DNA of 45,944 bases from Prevotellaceae bacterium UBA2738 (GCA_002353585.1 DEJW01000045.1:1-45944), one strand, 5' to 3'; shown: positions 9,801 to 17,665, counted from the stretch's first letter. A program made the numbers and translations. Notes: generated from the sequence alone by a model not told the origin.

Positions 9801-10126
9801 GCCACAACTTCGTCAAGCATCTGTGCATCATCCTTCATTGATACATTGACAGATGACTTGCCAGCAACATCAACAGTTTGGTTCACCATACCAACGTATG
9901 AGAATACCAACTTGTGACTCTTGCCTTTCAGCGTAATGGTGAAGTTACCATCAAAGTCTGTCACGGTACCGTTCTGTGTGCCCTGTTCCATAACGGTGGC
10001 GCCAATGATTGGTTCGCCCGTAGGGTCCTTAACGTTACCGCTGACCGTCTGCGCCTGTATTGCTGAGCAGAAGAGCAGCAGCATAGCTACGAGCGCATAG
10101 CGTACGTTTTTAGTTTTTTCAGACAT
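6875..10126 (-). CDS. SusC/RagA-family TonB-dependent outer membrane transporter
   Basis: The protein has 1083 residues. A signal peptide (ends AIQAQ, about residue 26) is followed by a carboxypeptidase-regulatory-like domain (GNVKDPTGEPIIGATVMEQG), a TonB-box-like region (MLDEVVAIGYTTVRKRDLTG), a plug domain with the classic RVRGGGSLSQDNSPLYIVDG and YGARGANGVVIVTTK motifs, and a long beta-barrel ending in the outer-membrane signal MGINLQF. SusC proteins import oligosaccharides through the outer membrane with TonB energy, in complex with SusD. It is the first gene of the leftward pectin locus. A TAACTTTG promoter box lies about 110 bases upstream. No SusR, hybrid two-component or ECF sigma regulator is adjacent, so control of the locus probably lies elsewhere. 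Assignment is secure. Confidence 0.96.
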   Translation of the reverse strand: MSEKTKNVRYALVAMLLLFCSAIQAQTVSGNVKDPTGEPIIGATVMEQGTQNGTVTDFDGNFTITLKGKSHKLVFSYVGMVNQTVDVAGKSSVNVSMKDDAQMLDEVVAIGYTTVRKRDLTGAVSQVSAKQIEDIPVSNVTEALTGKMAGVNVTTTEGSPDADITIRVRGGGSLSQDNSPLYIVDGFEVSSINDIASSDIETIDVLKDAASTAIYGARGANGVVIVTTKSGKEGKINVNFNASLGWKKVVKEIGVMDPYNFGMYQYEIASSTQFSTDRGNYGPYAELDQLKSMAGHNWQDEIFGRTGTQRNYDVSVNGGTKKLNFNVSFAHTDQDAIMRGSSYSRNNVTAKLGATFNKWLSADFKFALSRQRVDGLGSGTDSNESNATNSWSNQAIRYAPINALSDDGEEDEENSTSTRVDPLTRVVNTYKKVTTLKHNYNFGLTWKPWKSWRFKTAFSFGFQDKDTDQAWLAIANRNSKYPDSGMPAVVFNVDNRKTITNTNTAQYSKKKLLSNADDLKVIVGQEWKQTKQDQNGNVYTGFSESFDTFDKILDNPSAGKPMTPTYYKYPDDRITSFFGQLLYTFNDKYYLNATLRADGSSKFGEGNRWGWFPAVQLAWRLTEENFMKRAEWLSNLKLRLSIGTAGNNRIDAGLIATQYKASGSTGVAPYFNGERTYFIETNGYLYNPNLKWETTITRNVGIDFGMFRGKLSGSFDFYWNSTNDLLMKARVQSSSGYLYQYQNFGSTENKGFELSLNYAALSTKNISLNFNANVAYNNNKITKLTTDDPFQSSSFAGSTISEYNDFYVTEGGRLGEVWGYKYDGFYTTDDLTLEGTTWKTIDGKNQTAGGTIYPGAPKYVDQNGDGKIDTNDKIRLGNTVPTWTGGFGFDVTWKNTWGTIDLTAFFNYSLGNEILNGTRLCNSFYAGSSAGYNLISDFNVDNRYTWVDPATGLNLGRPSANTVAAYGGTDNVVARLSEINAGRDNWNPAATSAMLISDWALEKADFLRFQNLTVGYTFPKALVKKLYLQKARIYFTAYNIACWTGYSGYDPEVSTNKNAMCPGIDFATYPKARSYTMGINLQF

Positions 10127-10237
10127 AGTTTAATAGTTTGATTAGTATTATTTGATTTATTGTTTAGCTATATTGCTTGATTCGTCGCTGATTTCAGAAA
10201 AGTTTAATTCTCTTCGTCTTATTTAGGCTTATCGGTG

Positions 10238-10245
10238 CAAAGTTA
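10238..10245 (-). promoter_or_regulatory. Candidate -7 box of the susC operon
   Basis: The minus strand reads TAACTTTG followed by C, an exact match to the Bacteroidota TAnnTTTG box, in the 248-base gap upstream of susC. No TTTG is found at the usual ~19-21 base spacing, so only the -7 element is supported. A start ~7 bases downstream would give a ~105-base leader. Confidence 0.5.
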
Positions 10246-10300
10246 GTATTTTTTCACACAATTCTATGTTTATTTATGTTAAAAAATGTAACCCTGCCCC

Positions 10301-10345
10301 AAAATTAACAATTGGAGCCCGCAAATCACGATGATTTACGGGCTC
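10301..10345 (-). terminator. Intrinsic terminator of the GH3 - Ig-like - DUF3108 operon
   Basis: GAGCCCG at 10315-10321 pairs with CGGGCTC at 10339-10345, and the stem extends after one mismatch through AAATCA/TGATTT to a CGA loop. On the minus strand it is followed by an AT-rich tract ending in TTTT (10304-10301). It lies 30 bases downstream of the stop at 10375. Confidence 0.75.
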
Positions 10346-10374
10346 TTTATGTAATATCTCCCTACTTTTGGGTA

Positions 10375-11205
10375 TTATTTCATGGATGAGAAGAATGCCT
10401 TTGCTGAACCGAATCTTAGAAAAAGATCAAGACGAACCGGAATATGTTTACTGTCGTCAGTAACGTAGAAACGTACTATCTCTTTGTCCTTCTTGCCGTC
10501 TTTCTCAATATAGGAAATCACGAGGCATGGATACTTTTTGCCATCATCACCCTTGACGGTCTTCTTGTTGCGATACAAGAGTTTTGCCTTAACGACCTCT
10601 GAACCTCCAGCTATGCTGACGTTCTTGGTCTGTCCCTTCTGCCAGTCGGAGGTGTCAATATTCCTAAACTGCTGGAAGGCATGGAGCATATCGGTCATGC
10701 ACTGCTGATAGAGGTGTTTTTCCACTGTCTTAGTGCCATCATTATGTATATGGCGTGTGGTGGTCTGACACTTACCGTTAGGGTATGAATACCACATCTC
10801 ATCGACGTAATAACGCTTTCCCTCGCGCGCGCCTTTCCTATAATATAATGGAGTGAGCTTATCGGTGTATATGCTCATGATGGTGTCACGCATCATGAAA
10901 TAGCGATCAACCTTTTTTGACGATGAAGTGACAAGGCTGGTGGTATAAGACTTCTGCCCCTTATATTCTGACGGAAAGGTCTTGAGCGATGCCGTTCCTG
11001 CCTTTATCCATATAAACTGCCAGTTGAAATAAAGGTTGTAGTTTATCGTCTCAGCACCATCGAAAGCGGTGATCTGGTACTCACACTGGGAATTAGCAGG
11101 AATGAAGAATGAAGAGTGAAGAATGAAGAATGTAAGCAACAACATCCTTCTACACGTCATTCTTGTCAAAATCATCATGTAATATTTCAATTCTTCAATC
11201 TTCAT
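10375..11205 (-). CDS. Exported DUF3108-family protein
   Basis: The protein has 276 residues. An export signal occupies about residues 1-39 (core RRMLLLTFFILHSSFFI, cut near ANSQ). The mature part begins CEYQITAFDGAETINYNLYFNWQFIWIKAGTA, the opening usual for DUF3108 proteins, which are predicted periplasmic or outer-membrane-associated beta proteins of unknown function. It is the third gene of a leftward operon, 57 bases after the Ig-like lipoprotein gene, and a strong terminator follows. The N-terminal 35 residues are encoded by a dispersed repeat (11101-11215) also found at the starts of three other genes. The start at 11205 is the first ATG; ATGs at residues 10, 11, 16 and 20 could equally begin a shorter signal peptide. 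Confidence 0.8.
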   Translation of the reverse strand: MKIEELKYYMMILTRMTCRRMLLLTFFILHSSFFIPANSQCEYQITAFDGAETINYNLYFNWQFIWIKAGTASLKTFPSEYKGQKSYTTSLVTSSSKKVDRYFMMRDTIMSIYTDKLTPLYYRKGAREGKRYYVDEMWYSYPNGKCQTTTRHIHNDGTKTVEKHLYQQCMTDMLHAFQQFRNIDTSDWQKGQTKNVSIAGGSEVVKAKLLYRNKKTVKGDDGKKYPCLVISYIEKDGKKDKEIVRFYVTDDSKHIPVRLDLFLRFGSAKAFFSSMK

Positions 11206-11215
11206 TTTTCATTCT
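11101..11215 (-). repeat. Signal-peptide-encoding dispersed element, copy A
   Basis: The left end is a purine-rich run of GAATGAAGA units; the right end (11187-11215) is its rough complement (TTCAATTCTTCA...), giving ITR-like ends. The middle contains GTAAGCAACAACATCCTTC and TCAAAATCATCATG. Read leftward it provides the start codon and signal peptide of the DUF3108 gene. Thirty of 31 bases around 11119-11155 match copy C at 23518-23550. Confidence 0.75.
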
Positions 11216-11262
11216 TGCGCTCCAGTAGGTGCTCAGGCGAGCAAAACTCGGAACTTTATTAT

Positions 11263-13332
11263 TTATTTAAGATAATCAGGAAGAGGGATGCCCTTGTTAC
11301 GAGCACGCTCCTCATTACGTTTCTTTATAATGCGTTCGGTGTCACCCTTTTCTTTCTTTAGCACATCAGGTTTCTGCCTAAACAGAGGTTTAGACGTGAG
11401 GTTCCACGTTTTGGTGATGTCCCACTTTGCACGACACTCAACAGGTTCGCTATAGTAGTACATATCCTCAGGCTGACGGTCGGTAAAATAATCGCCTGTA
11501 TCCCACTCACCATTACTGTTGGAATCGACAAAAGCACGCAGATAATATGTCTCAGGTACGATATAATAGAACTCTGCAGTACCATCCTTTGCCTCTGCTG
11601 TCATCAACACCTTGTCTTGCTTATCGAGGAGCTGGACGATAACGGGAGCATTAACGCTAACGTTAACGTTAACAAAAAGGGAGGCGTAGTCTTCGAGCTT
11701 TCCCACCTGTATGCCCATCTTGTACTTTCCGTTTGCCACACCATATATATCTGTGAACGCCAGCGAGTCAACCTCAAATGAATATTTGGTACCAGGCAAC
11801 CAGTCTGTATATACTTCACACGTTCTGTCTTTCACTGGGGTAACGGTAAATGGTGAGCGATACCACAAGGAATCCTGTTCAACATACAGATGCAGAGCCT
11901 CCTTGTCAAACTTCTCCAATGGTGAAGGGAAGGTAATCATTACGGCATCGGTTGGTGACATAACCGAAGGAGCGGAATACCTCACCTCAAGTTTCTTTGC
12001 TGGCATTACGGTATCAACCACCTCGCCTGGTTCTGCCCTGCGCAAACGTTTCGCCACCTCTTTTCTCCAGTCTGCCATTTCTTCCTCTAATGCCTTCTGG
12101 CGCTTGGCGTAAGGTGACTTGGACAGTATCTCTAATGTATCTTTGGTTAATCGTTGCACTCCGAGACTATCAGAAATATATGTAGTCATCTCTATTCTTA
12201 ACGTATCCTGATTTACCAAAGCCATATCGCGTAGCCAGTATCTCACGGTGTCAGCCTTTAGCGATGGTTCTACGATAAAGAGATTATCCCCTACCCCCTG
12301 CATGTGGGAAGGAGCGTTAAGAAGATGTAGAGAAGGAAGCTTATGATTGTCCAATAAAGGCTGATTGTCACGATAAATCAGGGAATCAACCACTGGTGCT
12401 GTAAAGAACAGCGTGAAGTTTTCAGCATTCTTACGCTCTGCCTTCAGGAAATAGCGATTGGTCAGCTGGTGGTCAAAGGCTCTGAGCACTATATCGTCTG
12501 GATAGAAGTGAGTGTATCCCGTAAGTGATATGTCCTTAATGTGATTCTGGTCTTGCCAGAGGGTGTCCTGTCGAACGTCTGGTTTGCATGAAGGAACAAT
12601 GATATCATGGCTGAATGCCATCTTCTCGCTACGCTGGGTGAAACGATAGTCGCCATCGACATCCATCAGTGCTCCTACAGTGTAACTGCCTGGTGCAACA
12701 CCCCAAATAATGAAATGTCCACGAGAGTCGGCTCTCGCCACACGCTTCATAATGCTGTCACCATCAGCATACAGTCCGACGAGGATGCCCTTGACTGGCT
12801 CAAGATTGCTGGCATCGAGCACATAGCCGCTAACCTGAAGGGTGTCTATGGCATCACCTGTAGAAAAGGTGTAAGAATAGTTGCCCATAGGATTACCCTC
12901 GTTATTATCGCTGATGGCATCGCTGAAGTCTATGGTGTAGGTAGTATTAGGTTTCAGCGAGTCGAGCAGATTGACATAAATATTCTTACCTGTCACCTTA
13001 ATCTCTGGCTGTTGCATCTGCGGAGGTGACACTATCACCTTCTCGTTTGCCGACTCCAGTTTGATAAACTCGTTGAATCGTATGGTCACCTTACGACTGG
13101 TGACGTTGGTGGCATTCTCCTCTGGTGTGGCACTAACTACGTATGGCGGTTTCTCATCATACCAACCGCCATCAGGGGCTCCCATGCGGGCACAGGAGGT
13201 AAAAATGAAGAGTGAAGAATGAAGAATGAAGACCGAAATGATGAGCTTTGCGAATAATGCGAGCAAGCACTTTCCCCTGTAAATCATTCTTTTCAAAATC
13301 TTATTGTAATATTTCAATTCTTCATTCCTCAT
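11263..13332 (-). CDS. Ig-like (Big_5) domain lipoprotein
   Basis: The protein has 689 residues. The N-terminus is a lipoprotein signal ending LFIFTSC (Cys at ~46 from the listed start). It is followed by GAPDGGWYDEKPPYVVSATP and the Big_5/SbsA Ig-like signature NATNVTSRKVTIRFNEFI, then NTTYTIDFSDAISDNNEGNP and a second carboxypeptidase-regulatory-like domain (LQVSGYVLDASNLEPVKGILVGLY). The rest is beta-rich; the C-terminal 45 residues are basic. Such lipoproteins are widespread in Bacteroidota and functionally uncharacterised. The ATG overlaps the stop of the GH3 gene (ATGA), implying translational coupling. The first ~40 residues derive from a dispersed repeat. A GTTAAC hexamer repeat encodes VNVNVSVN at 11651-11673. 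An alternative start is the ATG giving MIYRGKCLLALF (residue 16). Confidence 0.82.
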   Translation of the reverse strand: MRNEELKYYNKILKRMIYRGKCLLALFAKLIISVFILHSSLFIFTSCARMGAPDGGWYDEKPPYVVSATPEENATNVTSRKVTIRFNEFIKLESANEKVIVSPPQMQQPEIKVTGKNIYVNLLDSLKPNTTYTIDFSDAISDNNEGNPMGNYSYTFSTGDAIDTLQVSGYVLDASNLEPVKGILVGLYADGDSIMKRVARADSRGHFIIWGVAPGSYTVGALMDVDGDYRFTQRSEKMAFSHDIIVPSCKPDVRQDTLWQDQNHIKDISLTGYTHFYPDDIVLRAFDHQLTNRYFLKAERKNAENFTLFFTAPVVDSLIYRDNQPLLDNHKLPSLHLLNAPSHMQGVGDNLFIVEPSLKADTVRYWLRDMALVNQDTLRIEMTTYISDSLGVQRLTKDTLEILSKSPYAKRQKALEEEMADWRKEVAKRLRRAEPGEVVDTVMPAKKLEVRYSAPSVMSPTDAVMITFPSPLEKFDKEALHLYVEQDSLWYRSPFTVTPVKDRTCEVYTDWLPGTKYSFEVDSLAFTDIYGVANGKYKMGIQVGKLEDYASLFVNVNVSVNAPVIVQLLDKQDKVLMTAEAKDGTAEFYYIVPETYYLRAFVDSNSNGEWDTGDYFTDRQPEDMYYYSEPVECRAKWDITKTWNLTSKPLFRQKPDVLKKEKGDTERIIKKRNEERARNKGIPLPDYLK
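11651..11673. repeat. Coding GTTAAC hexamer repeat
   Basis: Four consecutive hexamers (GTTAAC, GTTAAC, GTTAGC, GTTAAT on the minus strand) encode VNVNVSVN inside the Ig-like lipoprotein gene. The same hexamer occurs in the intergenic region at 262-276. Confidence 0.6.
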
Positions 13333-13345
13333 TCTATATTCTTCA
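13205..13345 (-). repeat. Signal-peptide-encoding dispersed element, copy B
   Basis: The most diverged copy. The left end is AATGAAGAGTGAAGAATGAA; the right end (13311-13345) is TTCAATTCTTCATTCCTC and beyond. The diagnostic middle TTCAAAATCTTATTGTAATA matches copy A with few changes. It has a ~27-base insertion near the left end, which shows in the protein as an extended hydrophobic stretch. It spans both the last codons of the GH3 gene (EMKNIE) and the start of the lipoprotein gene. Confidence 0.65.
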
Positions 13346-14867
13346 TTTCCAGAAGTTCTTCTATATGCTTGCGTGTGTTGGCAAGGCGAGGCACCTTGTG
13401 CTGTCCTCCGAGTTTGCCTTTGCTACGTAGCCAGTCGTCAAAGAGGTCGTGGCGTGCCTTCACTATCTTCAGACAAACCATGTTGATATCTTTAAATCGC
13501 TTAGCCTCGTAGTCAGAGTTAAGTTCTTGCAGTTTGCTGTCAAGAATTCTGGCGAATTCATCAAGGTTTTCAGGTTCTTTACGGAATTCTATCAGCCACT
13601 GATGGTGGGGCACCACACCTTCAGACCTGAACACAGGAGCTGCAGTGTATTCGCGCACCTCGGCACCCGTCTGCTGGCAAGCATACTGCAAGCCTTTCTC
13701 TGCATTATCCACTATCAGTTCCTCACCAAAAGCATTGATAAAACTCTTGGTGCGACCAGTAATGACAAACTTATATGGCTTGATGCTTGTAAACTTTACC
13801 GTATCGCCTATCATATAACGCCATAATCCACACGAGGTAGATATTATCATGGCGTAATTTTTGCCCATTTCAACGCCCTCAAGCGGTACTACTTTGCTCT
13901 CATCAGTCAATCTGCCGTCGCCGTCTATTGCCTCTGTAGGAGCAAATTCGTAGAATACATCATAGTCGAGCATCAGCATCATACTGCTATCAGCAGGGTC
14001 ATTTTGTATGCCGAAGAAACCCTCAGAGGCGTTGTAGGTCTCCATGTAGTGCATGTCGCTCTTGGTGATAAGCTGCTCATACTGCTTACGGTAAGGTGTA
14101 AAGGCTATTCCTCCGTGGAAGAACACCTCAAGGTTTGGCCACACCTCCTCCAGATGCTGCTTGCCTGAGAGTTCCATAACGCGACTCAATACCGACATCA
14201 TCCACGATGGTACGCCACTGATGTTTGTCACGTTGGCTTTCAGACACTGACGAGCGATGAGTTCACGCTTACGGTCAAACTCGCTAATAAGTGCAGTCTT
14301 CTTATCTGGCACACGAACGAGGTTTACCACGGGGTTGATATTCTCAATCAGAATGGCTGAAAGGTCGCCCACCAGTGAGTTTGCCACATTATAGTTAGGA
14401 CTATGCGAACCACCGAGTATCAGTGCACGACCGTCAAAGAGTCTTGATTTGGGGTTATTCTGCAGGTAGTAAGCCACAACATCGTTACCACCCTGATAGT
14501 GTATGCGCTTGAGTCCCTCACTGCTTACGGGAATGAACTTAGACTTATCGTTGGTGGTGCCTGATGACTTGGCATACCACTTCACCTGTCCACGCCAGAG
14601 AACGTCACGCTCTCCGTGGCGCATACGGTCTATGTATTCCTTCAGTTCTTCGTAAGTGTTGACAGGCACACCTTTGCGGAATGCCTCATATAATGACGAT
14701 TTGTCAAAAGAACCAAAGCCATGCTCACTACCATAGAGAGTATCGGCCGCCTTAGACACAAGACGTTGGAGCACTGCCTCCTGCAGCCCTATGGGTGCAG
14801 TGAAGTGATGCTCCAAATCCCTTTGGCGCTTACGGAAATATAATGATGCTATAGAGGTAATACTCAT
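13329..14867 (-). CDS. GH3-family acyl-adenylating enzyme
   Basis: The protein has 512 residues, the usual length for bacterial GH3 (auxin-responsive promoter) family members of the ANL adenylating superfamily. Key motifs are the ATP-binding loop WYAKSSGTTNDKSKFIPVS (~100-118), VWPNLEVFFHGGIAFTPYR, YNASEGFFGIQNDP (~265-280, the A5-like motif) and LWRYMIGDTVKFTS with VITGRTKSFINAFGEELIV in the C-terminal part. Plant GH3 enzymes conjugate amino acids to hormones; the bacterial substrate is unknown. There is no signal peptide, so it is cytoplasmic. It heads an operon with an exported lipoprotein and DUF3108, and its TGA overlaps the next start. A TATCTTTG promoter box lies 21 bases upstream. The last residues (EMKNIE) come from a repeat element. 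Confidence 0.92.
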   Translation of the reverse strand: MSITSIASLYFRKRQRDLEHHFTAPIGLQEAVLQRLVSKAADTLYGSEHGFGSFDKSSLYEAFRKGVPVNTYEELKEYIDRMRHGERDVLWRGQVKWYAKSSGTTNDKSKFIPVSSEGLKRIHYQGGNDVVAYYLQNNPKSRLFDGRALILGGSHSPNYNVANSLVGDLSAILIENINPVVNLVRVPDKKTALISEFDRKRELIARQCLKANVTNISGVPSWMMSVLSRVMELSGKQHLEEVWPNLEVFFHGGIAFTPYRKQYEQLITKSDMHYMETYNASEGFFGIQNDPADSSMMLMLDYDVFYEFAPTEAIDGDGRLTDESKVVPLEGVEMGKNYAMIISTSCGLWRYMIGDTVKFTSIKPYKFVITGRTKSFINAFGEELIVDNAEKGLQYACQQTGAEVREYTAAPVFRSEGVVPHHQWLIEFRKEPENLDEFARILDSKLQELNSDYEAKRFKDINMVCLKIVKARHDLFDDWLRSKGKLGGQHKVPRLANTRKHIEELLEMKNIE

Positions 14868-14887
14868 CTTTCCTTGTTTTTATCGTA

Positions 14888-14895
14888 CAAAGATA
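14888..14895 (-). promoter_or_regulatory. Candidate -7 box of the GH3 operon
   Basis: The minus strand reads TATCTTTG, matching TAnnTTTG, 21 bases before the GH3 start codon. No matching TTTG element was found at standard spacing. A transcript from here would have a very short leader. Confidence 0.5.
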
Positions 14896-14933
14896 GTGAG
14901 TTTTGGTAATATGCGGAAATTTATTAGGTAAAT

Positions 14934-15074
14934 TTAACGGTTATGGCAGTTGCAGCAGTCACTTTTGCAATCCTTACAGCAATCACTCTTTCCCCCACCA
15001 CGATGTATGTAGCGTAGGACAAGAGCAAAGGCTACCACTACTATAGCCAGCAATATCCATGATTGCACATTCAT
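14934..15074 (-). CDS. FeoB-associated Cys-rich membrane protein
   Basis: The protein has 46 residues starting MNVQSWILLAIVVVAFALVL, a single membrane helix, followed by basic residues and a Cys-rich tail (KSDCCKDCKSDCCNCHNR). This matches the small FeoB-associated Cys-rich protein family that follows feoB in Bacteroidota and Firmicutes. Its ATG (15074-15072) overlaps the TGA of feoB, so the two are translationally coupled. A longer in-frame start at 15137 would lie inside feoB and add residues without family support, so I reject it. The tail may bind iron or take part in Fe(II) transfer; that is inferred. Confidence 0.85.
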   Translation of the reverse strand: MNVQSWILLAIVVVAFALVLRYIHRGGGKSDCCKDCKSDCCNCHNR

Positions 15075-17470
15075 AATACTATTATTATCTGGTATATTAT
15101 CAGTGCCACGACATAGGCTATGGCACACTGTCCGCAAACCACGATGAGGGCATCACGATTACCTAACTCACGTCGTATTGATGCTATAGCAGCGGCACAA
15201 GGAGTATAGAGCAAACAGAACACCATGAGCGAGAAGGCTGCAGCAGCAGAGATGACACTGGTAAGCGCCACACCGCCAAAGAGTACCTCAACGGTGCTCA
15301 CAACACTCTCCTTAGCCAGGAAACCGCCAACAAGGGCTGTTGCCACTCGCCAGTCGTTGAAACCAAGGGGTTGGAATATCGGAGCCACCACTGATGCCAT
15401 GTGTCCTAACATGCTCTCAGACTGGTCTTCCACCATATTGAAGCTGAAAGAGAAACTCTGCAAGAACCATATTACGATGGTAGCACAGAAGATGACGGTG
15501 AATGCCCTCTGCAAGAAATCACGCGCTTTCTCCCACAACAAGAGGAGTGTGGTGCGCATTCCTGGCATTCGGTAGTTAGGCAGTTCCATAACGAAAGGTA
15601 CTGCTTCGCCCTTAAACACTGTGCGCTTTAGTATCAGTGCTACCATTATACCTGTCACGATGCCCAAGACATACATTATACACATGACCCATGCGGCATT
15701 CTCTGGGAAGAAAGCTGCTGCGAAGAATGCATAGATAGGCAATTTTGCTGTACAAGACATAAAGGGGGTTAGCATTATGGTAAGACGACGGTCGCGCTCA
15801 GAAGGCAGGGTGCGACTTGCCATTACTGCTGGTACGGAACAACCAAAACCCATAAGCAACGGTACGATGGAACGACCTGACAAGCCCAGCCTGCGCAACG
15901 ACTTATCCATAACGAAAGCTATGCGAGCCATATAACCTGAATCTTCCAGCATACTGAGGAAGAAGAACAGTATCACGATGATAGGAACAAAGGTTGCCAC
16001 AGAGCCAACACCTGCATACACACCATCAATGATGAGCGAACGTACAGAGTCGTTGATTTCCCACGACTGCAGAGTTTCGTCACTCACACCCGTAAACCAG
16101 TCTATCGCCTCCTCCAGCCATTCCTGCATGGTACCACCGAGGATGTCAAAGGTAACCCAGAATATAAACGCCATTATGAGTGCAAAGGATGGCAAGGCTG
16201 TCCACTTGCCCGTGAGCACCTTATCTATGCGTTGAGAACGAAGAGCCTCCTTGCTGTTGCTGGGCTTTACCACCGTCTGACTGCACAGTTTCTTGATAAA
16301 GCTATATCGCATATCTGCCATAGCCGCAGCACGGTCCATGCCTCGTTCCTCCTCCATCTGGCAGAGGATGTGCTCTATGGTTTCTTTCTCGTTTTGCGAT
16401 AATCCGAGGCTATCTGCTATTATGGTATCACCCTCGGCTATCTTTGCTGCAACAAAGCGCAACGGTATTCCTGCCCGCAAGGCATGATCTTCCACAAGGT
16501 GCATTATGGCATGCAGACAACGGTGAACGGCACCACCATGATCTTCAGGACTACAGAAATCCTGCCTTGCAGGTTTCTCCTGATACTTAGCCACATGTAT
16601 AGCATGTTCTATCAACTCGTCAACACCATGATTCTTATTTGCTGCGATGGGTACGACAGGTATGCCCAACAAGCGTTCCATCTCATTGACGTGCACCGTG
16701 CCACCATTGCCCTCCATCTCGTCCATCATATTCAGGGCAAGCACCATAGGTATGCCGAGTTCCATGAGTTGCATGGTGAGATAGAGATTACGCTCTATAT
16801 TAGTAGAGTCAACAATGTTTATGATGCCCAGGGGTGCTCCGTCAGGATTGCCCTTGCCTAAGATAAAGTCGCGACTGACTATCTCCTCGGCACTGTAGGG
16901 CGAAAGACTGTATATACCTGGCAGGTCGGTAACCTCTGTATTAGAACGTCCGCGAATGCTACCACTCTTACGGTCAACCGTCACGCCAGGGAAGTTGCCC
17001 ACATGCTGGTTGGCACCCGTCAACTGATTAAAAAGCGTGGTCTTACCGCTGTTTTGGTTGCCTGCAAGGGCAAATCTCAGTACTGTGCCCTCTGGTAATG
17101 GGTGCTCATTTTTAGAATCATGATAGCGTCCACCCTCACCAAGTCCTGGGTGGAGCCTCTCCTCAACCCTCCCCTGAAGGGAAGGGGGATTACTCTCACA
17201 GCTATCTTTCTCAAGCGAGTTTGTTGCCACCTTCCCTTCAGGGAGGGGATAGAGGTAGGCTTCTATCTTCTTAGCATCATCCTTACGCAAGGTGAGGGCA
17301 TAACCCTGAATCGTCAACTGCATAGGGTCGCCCATAGGAGCATACTTGTTAAGCGTTACCTCAGCACCTGGTATCACACCCATGTCAAGAAAATGCTGAC
17401 GCAATGCTCCTTCGCCACCTATACTCTCAATGATGGCTGTCTGTCCTATCTTTAAGTCCGAAAGTTTCAT
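15071..17470 (-). CDS. feoB: Fused FeoA-FeoB ferrous iron transporter
   Basis: The protein has 799 residues from the ATG at 17470 (MKLSDLKIGQTAII). Residues 1-75 are an SH3-like FeoA domain (FLDMGVIPGAEVTL). A G domain follows with G1 GNQNSGKT (usual GNPNSGKT), G3 DLPG, G4 NMMD and the VGNFPGVTV switch region. The membrane part has the two Gate motifs (MGFGCSVPAVMASRTL and AKESVVSTVEVLFG). It imports Fe(II) across the inner membrane. FeoA-FeoB fusions are normal in Bacteroidota. The linker (~75-130) is odd: it contains NPPSLQGRVEERLHPGLGEGG encoded by an inverted repeat (17167-17248). The upstream in-frame start at 17503 would precede the FeoA domain by 11 residues (MYFCICKKQKE) and is less likely. 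Confidence 0.95.
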   Translation of the reverse strand: MKLSDLKIGQTAIIESIGGEGALRQHFLDMGVIPGAEVTLNKYAPMGDPMQLTIQGYALTLRKDDAKKIEAYLYPLPEGKVATNSLEKDSCESNPPSLQGRVEERLHPGLGEGGRYHDSKNEHPLPEGTVLRFALAGNQNSGKTTLFNQLTGANQHVGNFPGVTVDRKSGSIRGRSNTEVTDLPGIYSLSPYSAEEIVSRDFILGKGNPDGAPLGIINIVDSTNIERNLYLTMQLMELGIPMVLALNMMDEMEGNGGTVHVNEMERLLGIPVVPIAANKNHGVDELIEHAIHVAKYQEKPARQDFCSPEDHGGAVHRCLHAIMHLVEDHALRAGIPLRFVAAKIAEGDTIIADSLGLSQNEKETIEHILCQMEEERGMDRAAAMADMRYSFIKKLCSQTVVKPSNSKEALRSQRIDKVLTGKWTALPSFALIMAFIFWVTFDILGGTMQEWLEEAIDWFTGVSDETLQSWEINDSVRSLIIDGVYAGVGSVATFVPIIVILFFFLSMLEDSGYMARIAFVMDKSLRRLGLSGRSIVPLLMGFGCSVPAVMASRTLPSERDRRLTIMLTPFMSCTAKLPIYAFFAAAFFPENAAWVMCIMYVLGIVTGIMVALILKRTVFKGEAVPFVMELPNYRMPGMRTTLLLLWEKARDFLQRAFTVIFCATIVIWFLQSFSFSFNMVEDQSESMLGHMASVVAPIFQPLGFNDWRVATALVGGFLAKESVVSTVEVLFGGVALTSVISAAAAFSLMVFCLLYTPCAAAIASIRRELGNRDALIVVCGQCAIAYVVALIIYQIIIVL
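17167..17248. repeat. Palindromic repeat inserted in the feoAB linker
   Basis: CCCTCCCCTGAAGGGAAGG (17167-17185) and CCTTCCCTTCAGGGAGGGG (17230-17248) are inverted copies sharing a 13-base identical core, 44 bases apart. The segment is translated in frame as part of the linker between the FeoA and FeoB domains. Confidence 0.7.
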
Positions 17471-17492
17471 TTCTTTTTGTTTTTTGCAAATG

Positions 17493-17500
17493 CAAAAATA
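17493..17500 (-). promoter_or_regulatory. Candidate -7 box of feoAB
   Basis: The minus strand reads TATTTTTG, matching TAnnTTTG, 22 bases upstream of the feoAB start. The region is AT-rich, so chance matches are likely. No Fur-like palindrome was recognised. Confidence 0.3.
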
Positions 17501-17585
17501 CACAAAATATATGAAAAAAACATCCTTCTATCGCTTTTTTGTGCGAAACAACACCCAAAATACCTACATATTATTATTTTTTTAC

Positions 17586-17593
17586 TACCTTTG
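17586..17593 (+). promoter_or_regulatory. Candidate -7 box of the MaoC-like gene
   Basis: TACCTTTG followed by C is an exact TAnnTTTG match 72 bases before the ATG at 17666. No TTTG at the usual spacing was found. Confidence 0.5.
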
Positions 17594-17665
17594 CACCTGA
17601 AGAGGGTTGAGGGTTGAAGTTTGAGATTTGAGGTCTATTTTCAATTATCAATTAAATAAAGAACA

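Noticed and set aside
15075..15137. Longer start for the FeoB-associated small protein
   Set aside because: The extra 21 residues overlap feoB in another frame and do not belong to the family; the ATGA overlap at 15074 is the natural start.
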